Shown here: positions 44,338-54,753 of the stretch, piece by piece
How the letters are laid out: each line of letters starts with the position of its first letter
Numbering within the stretch: position 1 is the first letter of the stretch
Origin: Blastobasis lacticolella
Taxonomy: Eukaryota > Arthropoda > Insecta > Lepidoptera > Blastobasidae
Assembly (NCBI GenBank): GCA_905147135.1
Contig: LR990058.1
Coordinates: 15,041,349 to 15,105,348, forward strand
Length of the DNA: 64,000 nucleotides
Reading direction: 5' to 3'
Notes under the pieces: model-generated
What the model saw: the letters and a program-made list of their open reading frames with translations, nothing else
Told to the model about the DNA's origin: nothing
The model's database searches: none
Program-made: the position numbers and the translations under genes

Positions 44338-44689
44338 ATTTCGACCGATATGATGATTATTAATTTCTATTTTATAAATTTTATTTTATTTATTATGATA
44401 ATGATATGTGTAATACGTAATTAAAATCTCTAATTCTCAACACGACGACGTCGGTTCAGCCGAGGCAGTAAAAAATAAATTATATTGAACACAACTGCAT
44501 TAATATGTGTTGTAATTACTACTATTAGGTTGTAAAGACCACATAAACCACTAAGATTGATTACAGACCAACGGCGTCTAGTCTTTATAAAAAGTTGGCG
44601 CCGCACAATCGCACTGAACCGGAAATGGTTGACCTTCGATTACATGTTGTTTTATTACATAGAGGTACAGCAGCAGCATGCGTATTGCA

Positions 44690-44945
44690 GTGAATATGCT
44701 TAGTAATCATCATCGTCGTCCTAGCGCTTATCCCGGCCTCTCCCAGGGTCCGCTTTCCTACTCAATCTCCTCCACTTCGCCCGATCTTCGGCATCCTTTC
44801 GTCGTAAGCTGTTGGCTCTCGCATTCGACTCAGCGATGTCTATCCATCGCTTCTTGGGTCGCCCACGGGGCCTCTTTCCTGATACATTCAAATATTACGC
44901 ACGTATCCCATAGGCTTACGCAACACGTGACCAAACCGTGAATAT
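44690..44945 (-). pseudogene. RTE-like LINE C-terminus and 3' end (family M)
   Basis: On the minus strand 'tttggtcacgtgttgcgtaa' (FGHVLRKP) is followed by 'gggcgacccaagaagcgatg' (a GRPKKRW-type segment) and 'gccgaagatcgggcgaagtg' (AEDRAKW), then 'cgacgatgatgat' as a short tandem tail. The motif order GRPK-RW, DRAKWR is that of RTE-type RT ends. Frame interruptions make it dead. Confidence 0.7.
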
Positions 44946-45089
44946 GCTTAGTAATATTTATGTAATATTTACGAGTACAGATGTCGGCTAGTTCGTCTTC
45001 GTAGAGTGTCGTTTCTGTCGCATGCGCACGCATTAGAAGCCGAAGCTAGCCGAAGTACATTATTTACCGCCTTGTATTGTACTGTTCAA

Positions 45090-45155
45090 TTACCTGATCT
45101 GCCAAATCTTGGATCATGGTCAAGGCGGACATCGGGTCCTCGTACCTGTTTGCTA
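45090..45155 (+). repeat. SINE-B 3' fragment
   Basis: 'ttacctgatctgccaaatct', 'tggatcatggtcaaggcgga'. Confidence 0.65.
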
Positions 45156-45159
45156 CCAG

Positions 45160-45435
45160 AATCCTTAACGCGTTTCGGCTTAACACGTGCAAATCGATGC
45201 CATATTATCTGATCCACAAAACCTGTTCGCCGGTTCAAAGCCTCGTCCATCTGTCGGCAGGATACAGCGACCAGGCGAGAGTGACTTGGGCCCTGAGATG
45301 GTGGTAGTAACACCCTTTTATACCTTTTACTACCTTACTTGTTCGATCGGTAACCATGTATCTAAGATTAAAATCCATGCCCATACGAAATTTATACCTT
45401 GTAAAATAAGTTCATCTTGTATGTATATAAATTAA
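45160..45435. other. No gene recognised
   Basis: The open frames on both strands here overlap and have no known domain. Nothing else was recognised. Confidence 0.4.
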
Positions 45436-45439
45436 ATTA

Positions 45440-45630
45440 AATTAAAATTAAATGTCATTTATTAAAGGTATAGGTCCCATAAATACATAATATTAATAAT
45501 AATGTCATACACGCAAGAATAACATATATTTTTATTGCATTTACAATTAAATGTAATTATAATTAAAAATGTCAAGATATTAAATTCACAATGTCAACCA
45601 AGACAAAATTACAATTAAATATAACGTACG
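45440..45630. repeat. Dispersed AT-rich repeat, family K
   Basis: Same order of words as 26778-26998, with shorter gaps. Confidence 0.65.
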
Positions 45631-45634
45631 GGCT

Positions 45635-46200
45635 TCGCGAGCCTTCTTACCGCGCACGTGCATGATGTTGAATGAGCGCTCCCAAAGTCATTCCTTTGCA
45701 CTATAACATGAGGTTATTCAAAAGGTATGTCTACAGGTACCTCAAATTCCGGCACCGCATCCGCTACGCTTAGGTTGCAGATGTCTTGAAGAACGGTAGC
45801 CGCTTTCCATCAGGTGCCTCCTCAGGCAATAAAAAAAGACTTGTAACAGATATCACTTCTTCTTCACTCTACAAAGTGATTCATCCAATTGAGTGAGCAA
45901 TTTCAAGATTTGCTACCAGATAAGATAGCCAGTAGCCATTACTGTAAACTTCCTAACTTTACCGCTAGCTGTGGTTTTCCGAACGTCTTTCCATCGCCTC
46001 TGACTGACTGTGAGTAATATTTAATTGGTTTCATGCAAACTGTATTAATGGGTTATACGGTCAGCAAATAAATCATCGCGTGGTTAACTTACAAACGGCA
46101 GCACATCAACCTTCCGCTGACCGCCTACCTTCATGACCCCATCAGCATATACATAACCGACAGAAAAAATCGGATAGCCCCCGACCAAGTTTACTTAAAC
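45635..46200. other. No gene recognised
   Basis: No recurring repeat or coding signal was seen. Confidence 0.4.
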
Positions 46201-46204
46201 TCAT

Positions 46205-46410
46205 ATATTATCTCAACTACTGAACCGATTTTAATTCAAGCTCAGAACCATCTTGATTAAACTGGCTTTCAAATACATAAAACCGTATCTAAATCGATTA
46301 ATCCGTTCGGGAGCTACAATGCCGCACAGATAGACAGAGCCACAGGTACTCAGTTACACACGAAAAATCTTAAAACACCCCTCTTTTTCGAGCGTACAAA
46401 TCGGAGTCGG
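46205..46410. repeat. LINE-type 3' end (family H)
   Basis: 'actgaaccgattttaattca', 'attaatccgttcgggagcta', 'aaaacacccctctttttcga'. Confidence 0.6.
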
Positions 46411-46419
46411 CTTAAAGTA

Positions 46420-47010
46420 TCGTAGGTTGAGGTCCTCCCTTCTATATATCAACAGCAACCCTCCACTCACACCACAGTCCACTGCTAGACTCCACTTTAG
46501 TGGAGGGTGTGGCCATGCATTTTTCACGGTTGGTAGATAAGGCTATTTCTGCTTGAAGAACTTCATAAATTATTATATACCTTTAGGTACCTAATGACCC
46601 TACCTGTCCGCATTTTTATTCTGACGATCACAATATTTAGGACACATATCTTGAATAACTTTGGTTTAGAAATTATTCTATTCATAAGATCTTATCATAC
46701 GTACGTAATTTTAAATTTAAATAAAATTCTATGTAATTTTAGTCTTAAGTTTCATGTATTAATTATTTCTTTATTATCATTATTATTTCTAAAACTGTGC
46801 TCTACCTTGTATGCTATCCGTATTTTCTAGCTACAATGCTGTGACGCATTGTTTCCACGCTATGTATATAATTTTGTGTGACGGCTGTGTCATAATTAAT
46901 CATTTTAATTTATTTTAATAATAGGATTTGATAGACGCGAATATTTCCTGCTGCTGATTTCATATTCTTATACTAAGAAAGTTGTAATGTAAAGTTGTAA
47001 TTAATTAATG
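46420..47010. other. AT-rich DNA, nothing firm
   Basis: 'cacagtccactgctagactc' at 46480 recalls family A but the rest does not align. The frame at 46594-46830 is hydrophobic from composition alone. Confidence 0.4.
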
Positions 47011-47027
47011 TTTCATATTCTAAGAAA

Positions 47028-47278
47028 GCCGTGTGGTGTCCGGCAGAGTAGAACAGCACCAACCCCTTACAAGGTGTCGTACAAGGCGACTAATGTTTTC
47101 GAGGCAAAAGATAAAGAGTCTCCGTAGTCTGGAAAATGGGCAGCAGCATTTTCCATTGTTATATTTAAACACTGCGATCTCCAACCCGCCTGCCAAGCGT
47201 GGAGATTATGACAATAACCTCCCCTTCCGTAGGAGAGGCCCTAAGTCCTGCAGTGGACTGTTACGGGCTGTGATGATG
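47028..47278 (+). repeat. SINE-like element, family A, with short TSD
   Basis: It runs 'gccgtgtggtgtccggcaga' to 'gttacgggctgtgatgatg'. 'attctaaga' flanks it at 47017-47025 and 47279-47287. This plus-strand copy shows the sense orientation with the GAT tail at the 3' end. Confidence 0.85.
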
Positions 47279-47374
47279 ATTCTAAGACAGAAGGAAGAAT
47301 AGTATAAATGTAGTCTGTAATTGCGCAATGTAGATACTCTTATTAATATCTTTATTAATTAACTAGTGGATCCG

Positions 47375-47735
47375 GCGCGAATTCGTTCGCGTACACGTAC
47401 TTTACCCCTACCTACCCTTTTTTATCTTGTTTATAACCTTTCCTCATGAATCACTCTATCTATTGTTAAAAACCGCATTAAAATTCGCTGCGTAGTTTAA
47501 AGGACCTAAGCGTAATATTCAGCGCTTCAGCGCTGATCGGTCTGCATGCGTCGCCCTTAACCTGGATGAGCTCGCTTAACTTTCCCTTTGGTTTCTGTTA
47601 GATTTTTGACTTTTGAAAAGAGATTAATTAACGTAATCCTAATTCAATACATACTTTTTTCATTTTCATTTTCATTTTTCATTATAGATAGGACAGACGG
47701 CAGAAAGCGACTTTGTTTCATACTATGTATAGATA
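47375..47735. repeat. Dispersed repeat, family J, with insert
   Basis: Family J words up to 'ggacctaagcg' (47510) and from 'ggacagacggcagaaagcga' (47690) are separated by ~180 foreign bases starting with 'ttcagcgcttcagcgctga'. Confidence 0.6.
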
Positions 47736-47807
47736 CAGAGGGACACGCCATCCTCTACTAAGATAATCTTAAATTCAGTGGAATACAGAACTTGAACATA
47801 GCATATT

Positions 47808-48050
47808 TTAATGACCTGAGTGGTTCAGTTGGTAACAGCCGGGCTTCCACGCAGAGGTCCCGGGTTCGATTCCCGGCTGAGCAGAAATTGAAATAATGAA
47901 TTTTTAAATTTCTGTTACTTATGTGTATAATAAGAATGTATTTAAAACAAATTAAAAGTACATAAGTAGTTTATGAATTATCAAACACAAGCTTTGCTCA
48001 TTTTGGGGCTAGATGGCGCTGTGTGAATTTGTTCAAGTATATTTATTTAT
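47808..48050 (+). repeat. tRNA-headed SINE, family C
   Basis: A box 'tgagtggttcagttgg', B box 'gggttcgattcccgg', then 'aatttctgttacttatgtg' and the end 'ggggctagatggcgctgtgt', followed by an A/T tail. It looks like a tRNA but lacks a foldable anticodon arm and acceptor pairing, so it is a SINE head. Confidence 0.8.
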
Positions 48051-48054
48051 TTTA

Positions 48055-48655
48055 AACCCATCTTTAGGCTATGCTCTCTGGCACAACTTTCCCGCGCCAT
48101 ACCTACTAAAGTATGGTTACTTTAGTATGGCACTCACGTTACGTTACCAAGAAGATAACTTAATCAATTTGAAACTTTCATGAGACGCGTAGGAGATACA
48201 ATAATGATCTTCATGGATATTTTATTTTGTTTGTTGTTGTCGGTGGGTGGATATTACATTCATATAAAAGACATCAACGGCGTCGTCTCGACGTCTCTCG
48301 CGTTGAACTCTTTTGTGTTAAAGTCAACGTTTTTAATTAACATGTGGTTTTAAGATTGGTGGCAGTTGTCATCCGAAATTAAAAATGTAGGTGTGTTAAA
48401 ACTCTTTTAATTATTATTTATTTATGCGTCTCCCAGACCTAGAATTTTTTTAAAGACGCTTTTTGGTTCTGTTTTTATTTCTCTATCTTACCTGAATAAT
48501 TGATGACGCTAGGCTATGCTAAAATGTACAACATTAGGCCATCGGCGTTCGCGCTGATCTTTACTGTACAGTTCTACCGGGGGGTAGCTGGGGCTGATCC
48601 TCCAGCCCCCACCCTGGTGCTGCTAGCCCGGGCAGCAGGTTCAGGCGGTTATCAG
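48055..48655. other. No gene recognised
   Basis: A C/G-rich stretch at 48575-48655 ('gctgatcctccagccccc') precedes the fold-back. Nothing else was recognised. Confidence 0.4.
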
Positions 48656-48659
48656 CGGG

Positions 48660-48832
48660 GCTGATCTAGGAGGTAGACAGTTGATACTACTATCCTTACG
48701 AAGTATAAATAAAAGTCGCTTTTAGGATGCGCGGGCGAGTCGACCTTGGTCGGACGTCCAACCATGCCCCCGCATCCGAAAAACGACTTTTTTATACTAA
48801 GTATCAACTGTCTAGCTGCTTCCTAGATCGGC
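48660..48832. repeat. Imperfect fold-back, ~65-base arms
   Basis: 'gatctaggaggtagacagtt' and 'agtataaataaaagtcgctt' on the left pair with 'aaacgacttttttatactaa' and 'gtatcaactgtctagctgct' on the right. The centre is GC-rich ('gcgcgggcgagtcgacc'). A small bulge (about 48690-48700) is present only in the left arm. Confidence 0.7.
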
Positions 48833-49138
48833 TCTGCCACAGTGTCCTATTGGTAAATAAAGTGCTTTAGCTTTAGACAGTATCCAACCGTCACTGGAAC
48901 TCTGGTCCCTCAGTATTTGGGGGGTCGTTTTGAATCACCTACCCTACACCACTTCTACACCTCCCTTACACCTCCCCTAGATCTCCCCTACACTTGCCCC
49001 TACATCTCCTGACATCTCACGTACCCACTGAACCAGGAATCAATGATTTATTCATTCAAATTTAAAGATATGGTCGTTTCTAAACAGTTCGGGTTAGTGA
49101 ACGATACGGCACGGTGGTCATAGAGGACTTTACCATAA

Positions 49139-49272
49139 AGTGGACATTTGGACAGAGTGGACTTTTCAGTACAGTGGACATTTCTATACAGTGGACGTAT
49201 CGGTTGAGTGGGCAATTTGTTAAAGTGGACATTTCAATGTGGACGTTTTAAATATAGTGGACATTTTGACCT
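49139..49272. repeat. 17-base minisatellite, about 8 units
   Basis: The unit core is 'agtggacattt' followed by about six variable bases. Units start at 49139, 49156, 49173, 49190, 49207, 49224, 49239 and 49256; the sixth is two bases short and the seventh lacks the first base. The core is kept while the last bases differ in every unit. 17 is not a multiple of three, so it is not a coding repeat. Confidence 0.85.
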
Positions 49273-49577
49273 TGTAAACATAAAGGATCTGTAATTCCAA
49301 ATTCTAGAATTTAAATATCGAAGTAAGGCAAAAGAGCGTATCATTCTAGAAGAATGTTTAACCTTGCGAATATTTTTGGGTTACTTGCCTAAATCGAAAA
49401 AATTCCATTACACAAAATTTCTACTGAAATTGACTATAAAGAGAACTTGCTCGATCTTTTTAATTGAAAAGTCAGTCAATTAACGGTTTTTCTGACTTCA
49501 TTCGTTAACGTCAACAAAAGTTGCGAAATTGAGTTACGGTTTCAATAGATATCCATTTAATGGGTAGAAACACGTGT

Positions 49578-49680
49578 TGGAGCGTCGGTGACCTAATGGC
49601 TAAGGGGTTGAGTCGTACCGCGAGATACCGGGTTCGACTCGCGGATTCTGGCATCAGCTGGGAATGACTGCTAGGATGAT
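49578..49680 (+). repeat. SINE-B tRNA-like head
   Basis: 'gagcgtcggtgacctaatgg' (A box) and 'gggttcgactcgcg' (B box), then 'gggaatgactgctagg', truncated. Confidence 0.7.
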
Positions 49681-49823
49681 GAAAAAAACCAAGTCAGTCA
49701 ATTGACTTTAACGTTTGTAGTACCAAATAAGGCTTAGTTTAATATTATAATACTGCAAATCAATTAGTTTTATATTTATATAATTCGCGCTGACAGCCTT
49801 ACCTACAACTGTATAAAAACGTA

Positions 49824-50074
49824 GAGCTCGTCTAGTCTAAGATGACGCGCCCCACTACTTAGTTAGTTGATTTCGATGTGTGAGTGCAAATATTGATAAC
49901 GACACTTCATCTGTGTGGGAGCCAATGAACGACGCGTGATCCTACGTTTGAATCTTACCGGCAACTGAATGACCAATTACAACGGCATTTGTATATGTAT
50001 TGCGTCCATATTTTAAACTTGCTTGTGTGCGTTAATGCGATAGTGGGGCGCGTCATTTTAGATTAGACGAGCTC
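49824..50074. mobile_element. 251 bp MITE with TA target duplication, second copy
   Basis: It has the same ends, length and TA flanks as 21455-21705. Confidence 0.85.
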
Positions 50075-50277
50075 TACCTACTTATATAGGCAGTGTGCCG
50101 TATGTTTATGTAGTGTGCGCGCAAAGTAACTTTGAACGGTTGAAAATGGAACTACATTTTTTAGACATACAACAAGAACAACTTGATATAGTTCAACAAA
50201 TCAATAATGAGACAAAGACGCCGGTAGTGCCACAAACTTATTTGACCCGATGGCCAAAGCTGGAACTAACTTTTTTT

Positions 50278-50395
50278 TTATTCCACCAAGTTGGCAAACA
50301 AGCTTACGGCCTGCCTAATGGTAAGCAGTCACCGCAGCCTATGGACGCTTGCAATACCAGGAGAATCACACACGCGTTGCCGACCTCGTAAAAAC
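50278..50395 (-). repeat. LINE 3' end fragment (family G relative)
   Basis: 'ggcaaacaagcttacggcct', 'atggtaagcagtcaccgcag', 'cctatggacgcttgcaatac', after a T run at 50270. Confidence 0.6.
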
Positions 50396-50584
50396 CTTTT
50401 AACTCCTTTCTTGCCATTTTGCCATTTTGATACGTCACAATAGCGACGCTATCAGCGGGTCAGATGAGTTTGTTGCACACCTCGTATATTTTCATCAACT
50501 GATCATCACAGATGTGATAACAATGCCAATATCCACTACTGGCAGCTCCTCCACTCTTAACAGGCGCTGTGAAGAATTAAATAT

Positions 50585-50778
50585 CATCATCACAGCCTTT
50601 AACAGTCCACTGCAGGACTTAGGGCCTCTCGTTCGAAAGAGGGGGTTTGACAGGCGGATTTGAGATCACAGTGTTATAGGTAATAAGTTATGTCTCGAAA
50701 ACATTAGTGGCCTTGTACGACACACACGAGTGTAAGGGGTTGGTGCTCTTCTACTCTGCCGGACACCACACGGTCACA
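50585..50778 (-). repeat. SINE-like element, family A, deleted subfamily
   Basis: It shares 'cctctcgttcgaaagagggg' and the central deletion with 44163-44337. Imperfect flanking 'gaattaaatat' and 'gaattgaatat' may be its target duplication. Confidence 0.7.
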
Positions 50779-51139
50779 ACGGAATTGAATATTGCAGTGT
50801 TGAAAAACAAAACGAGGGTTTGCCGTTGGCAATAATACTGTAGTGCGTACTGTATGTATCATAATAGATCAACCACACCGCGGTAGTCAACATCATAGGT
50901 GTTATTACAATACCACTAACAATTCTCTTAACGCAAAACACTTCTTTAGTTTAGCATCTGCCGGATAGCACGAGCGAAACTGTCAGCCAAGATCTTGAGC
51001 TTGAGCCAAATCTTGAAATAATTTATTATAGCGCCATCTACTGGAATATTCATAAACCTTGTAGACTGATTGCTTGCTTGGAATAATATGTGCGGCGAAA
51101 ATGGGAACTAAGTGACATTTGACATTACACTGACATCAA

Positions 51140-51390
51140 AGCACTATATAACTGTAGTCAAAACAAAACAGCTGACTGATAATGAGGAGAATACTTCGTT
51201 GTGTAGTTGTAAATACGTATTAAGCGGATAATAAACGTAGAACGGTGATTTAAGTGAATGCAACAGTGCTAATAAATCAGTGCATAGCTAGGTTTGACCA
51301 GGACATGTCTGTGAAATTTTGTAAAGTGCGTTTGAAGTTCAATCAATAACCTCGAAGTGTAAACAAACAGCAAAGTTCAAAGGTAATTAA
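51140..51390 (+). promoter_or_regulatory. Candidate plus-strand promoter and first exon
   Basis: A TATA-like 'ctatataac' (51145 on) is followed about 30 bases later by 'agctgactga' and ~200 bases without repeats, ending at a donor-like 'caaaggtaatt' (51377-51387). It lies 2.3 kb upstream of the candidate exon at 53691 on the same strand. Motif-based only. Confidence 0.2.
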
Positions 51391-53685
51391 CACGCCAATA
51401 GATATAAATTTTCGTTCTAAGTTGCCGTCAAATGGAATAATAATTGTTGTCTTTCGTTCCGCTAAGCATTATCTAGGAAATTGGGTGTACAAGAATTTAT
51501 ATGTACCAAAGTAGGTAACAGTGTTGTGATTTTCCATTTCTTGATTAGGTTATGTCCATACATCTAAACATATCTATATCGCTGTAACTAAAACAATGAT
51601 TGCGTTGGTACCTATCTATTTAATTAATTGTGTGTAAAGAACATTCGTTTGTTTTAAGATGAACTTATGACCGTCATTATATACGTAGACGTACCTACTG
51701 TTTATGTAGATACCTACTAGATAGACACCAATTTTTTTTATAAGAAATTGAATTGAAATAATGTAAGTATAACGCAAATTGAAAACAATAACTTTCCTAG
51801 ATATATGTTTGATTTTTTTTATTATTTAATGTTTGAATTTTCTAATTGCAACTGAAACGACACTTTCTTCAAAGAACTTTTTACTCAAAGAAAACGCTGT
51901 ACCTATTAGGTAGACAATCTGGCACCAAATGGTGGCTTAACCATTATGACATATTTAAGTATCTATGAAGTAAGTAGGTAAAATTCCTAGCTCCTAGCCT
52001 CCTTTCTAACACCTGTCAGTCCAATGTTCAACAAATACTCCACTTAACTGTTAATGAGCTTTAGAACGTTGAACAAATTACTTATGATACGTATTATGAC
52101 GCTGTTAACTTGTAACACGAAATCACAAGCACTAGAATGACTTTTACTGAAAAGAAGCCCTACTCATCAGAATAAGCGTTGGAATTTCTTATGTTGTCTT
52201 AATTTACGGCAGTTTTTTTGTCATTCCGTTCGTTTTTGTTTACTCATTTAGTTCACTTGTCACTTGCCGTTGATGTCGAGGATCACTTTAGCGTAATCTT
52301 AATAGCGAGCCACTTAGGAACCTATTAGCGGCATAGTTTCAGAACTTCACCATTCATTACAGACACGACAAAGCAGTCACTCACCTAAAACGTTATCGCA
52401 TCCAATTAACGGAATTTCTCGTCTGACTCAACGACTGAGCTCCCGAGAGCGACTTCTTTTTCTTGATACTATAAGCCAGTCTTCGGAACTGAGGCATGTC
52501 CGTTTGTCCGGCCAATGTGGGCTAGCGAAAGCACTTGACACTCACTGCAACGACACTGCATCCAAATCACTGCACACAATTTCGTCTGATTCCTTTCGTT
52601 TTCGCGAATCGCACATCGTTCGTTCGACTGCCAACGGCTAATGAGGAACACTGTCAACTGGTTGGAACACGAAACCTACGCAATGCCAAACACAATTACG
52701 GTCGCAAAACGGCGAACTGTGCGAAACCGTGCCGGTAGGGGGACCGTGGACACGTAGATCCGCGAGTGAGGTCTTAGCATTGACTGGTCTGCGCCTGACC
52801 CGAGCAGGATGCGCCCCATTAGGCAAAAGACCGGCCATTATTGTATTGTCGCGGGCTTATCGTAACGCTTGTCTTGAATTGCCGACCGGGAGCGATAAAC
52901 GTGTTAGTGGTAGAAATTCGGGGGAGAGGGATTGTCCTTTGCGCAGCGGGGCCGGACCCAACTGAGGCATAGCTGAGGTCACCGTTTGTGTTGCCTTTTC
53001 GGCCGCAAACTGCATTCTACTACTACTACTGGAAGATAGACGATAACACGAGGATCATAAAATTGTTTTCGTCGTACGTGCACACAACGGTGACATTGAA
53101 CGATGTAATGTTTTGCGTTCGTATCGACCGTTTGGAGGTGTCGTCGACTTGCAATTGACACCACTACATGCGCGCCTATAGTGTAAGTTGCAATAAGTAA
53201 TGATTCATTGGACCGAGAACTTGGTTCACCTTGTTGCTTGTTTCACTGCAAACAACATTGATTAATACAAATCTTATTTCGGTTTTCTGTAGGTCTATCA
53301 CTGTGAAATGTTTTGAGACAAGCATACTTGGCAAACAATGATTCGCTCATCTGCAGTTCGATTTTAACTCTTGCAGTAATCCAGATAAGATCGATTCTAG
53401 AACCCAAAGAAGGTAATTTTATGAGTCTTGTCTCGATATAAGGGGTCTAGTAACAGTAACCGCTTGTAGCGATTGGGTAGTTCGTTGTTGTGACGAAGGG
53501 ACGGTCACGGGACCGGAACCAGGGTTACTCATCTCATTCCTTCAATTGGTCGCGCCGACGGTCCTCCCGCTTCCGCTGTTGTTCACACAGGAACCGTTGG
53601 GAAATGCGAGAAATGAGACAAAGCTATTCTTCTTCCTCTTATCGTGTCAATAATGAAATAGGTTAGTTTATTACTATTTATATTT
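51390..53685. other. Low-repeat stretch, no gene recognised
   Basis: No family repeats were seen. 52380-53170 has more balanced composition with many CpG ('ttcgttttcgcgaatcgcac', 'cttttcggccgcaaac'), but the open frames on both strands carry no recognisable domain. If a host gene crosses the window, this would be its 5' region or intron. Confidence 0.4.
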
Positions 53686-53690
53686 TCCAG

Positions 53691-53780
53691 TCCAAAACTG
53701 AGTCGCGGTTGGCACTGTCAGAGGCTTCATCTTCGAGCGAACACGAGTCTAAGCAAAGCTATTGTGAACCTTCCATGCGA
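53691..53780 (+). CDS. Candidate internal coding exon, 30 codons
   Basis: A pyrimidine-rich acceptor ('tattttccag', 53681-53690) precedes exactly 90 bases that are open in frame 1, then a donor ('gcga' followed by GTAGGT at 53781). The translation is serine- and glutamate-rich (for example LALSEASSSSEHESKQSY), as in a disordered region. A second frame is also open. Phase 0-0 length and GC content above the neighbours support an exon. No partner exon was found in the window and I do not recognise the protein. Confidence 0.35.
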
Positions 53781-53784
53781 GTAG

Positions 53785-54725
53785 GTGCTATGTTCTTTTT
53801 TACTCAGACTGGTGTACTTGTAGTTTTTATGTAATCGATGCCTGGGGTTTTGGACTGATGATTATGCGGTTATAGACCGCTTTTGCTGTTTCTTTCTATC
53901 GCTATGTTGCTTACGCTTTTATGTTATATAATAGCAATGTTCATTTATAAGCATCTCAACAAAGTAAATTTCAAATTTCGGTGTTCGTAAATATTTCGTT
54001 AGATGGAAGTGTTAACCTAAGTTCAAAAAGTTACAATCCTTAGTTGCGACCTCTAACTCCATAAATGATTAACTTATAATCTTTAAACCGCATGTAAACA
54101 GCACTGAACCGGTAAAATCCAGTACAATCGTGTCAGTCAAGTGATACTGACCTGATGCAATGAAGGGCATTATTAATATATATTGATACGAGTTGTGTAT
54201 TGAAGTAATCTGCATAGGAAGAACGCATACCGTGTTTTGTTATTTAGCATTATTTGAATTCTTAGTTAAGCATTTCTTAAGACTTTAAACATTTTTGGTG
54301 ATATAATTTTGGACCGGGAGACTGGTTGAACAGCTTAGAGCCCCGTGATGGTATTTATTTATGTTATTTTTATTTCGAATATTATTATCCGCGTAATAAT
54401 AAAAATATAAATCTTGTTTGGCGGGTTGAAGAACGCAATTCTAAAAAATTCTCATTAAAAACTCGCATAAAAAAGTTCTGTATAATTATCACAAATAATT
54501 TTGGTTACCAACAAGATTGAGCTAGAGTTGAGAACATGTAATTGATCAAATTCTATAAAACTCCAAAACCTTGATGAACGATCCGACTCACTCTTGACAG
54601 GTTTTTAGTTTTGCTGTTATACAAAGTTTCGTGTTTGTATGTTTTTCTATTATTATTACAACATATGTATAAATAGCAAAATCCCTCCGAAAAACGCCTT
54701 AAAAAAGTTGGAAACTGTAATTTTC
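53785..54725. other. AT-rich DNA, nothing firm
   Basis: A short family N fragment ('gagactggttgaacagctta') is at 54315. Otherwise nothing was recognised before the retrotransposon. Confidence 0.45.
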
Positions 54726-54729
54726 ATAC

Positions 54730-54753
54730 AAGCCAGTTTATTGTGTATCACAA
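54730..54753. repeat. Left target-site duplication of the OTU LINE
   Basis: A 24-base direct repeat beginning 'aagccagtttattgtg' and ending 'tatcacaa' is identical at 59915-59938. The first two A's could belong to the element's tail, so the true length is 22-24 bases. Confidence 0.9.

Noticed and set aside
47808..47885. tRNA-like sequence with good A and B boxes
   Set aside because: It is followed by the family C SINE body and lacks convincing acceptor and anticodon stems, so it is a SINE head, not a tRNA gene. The same applies at 3652, 9868, 22100, 25340 and 49578.
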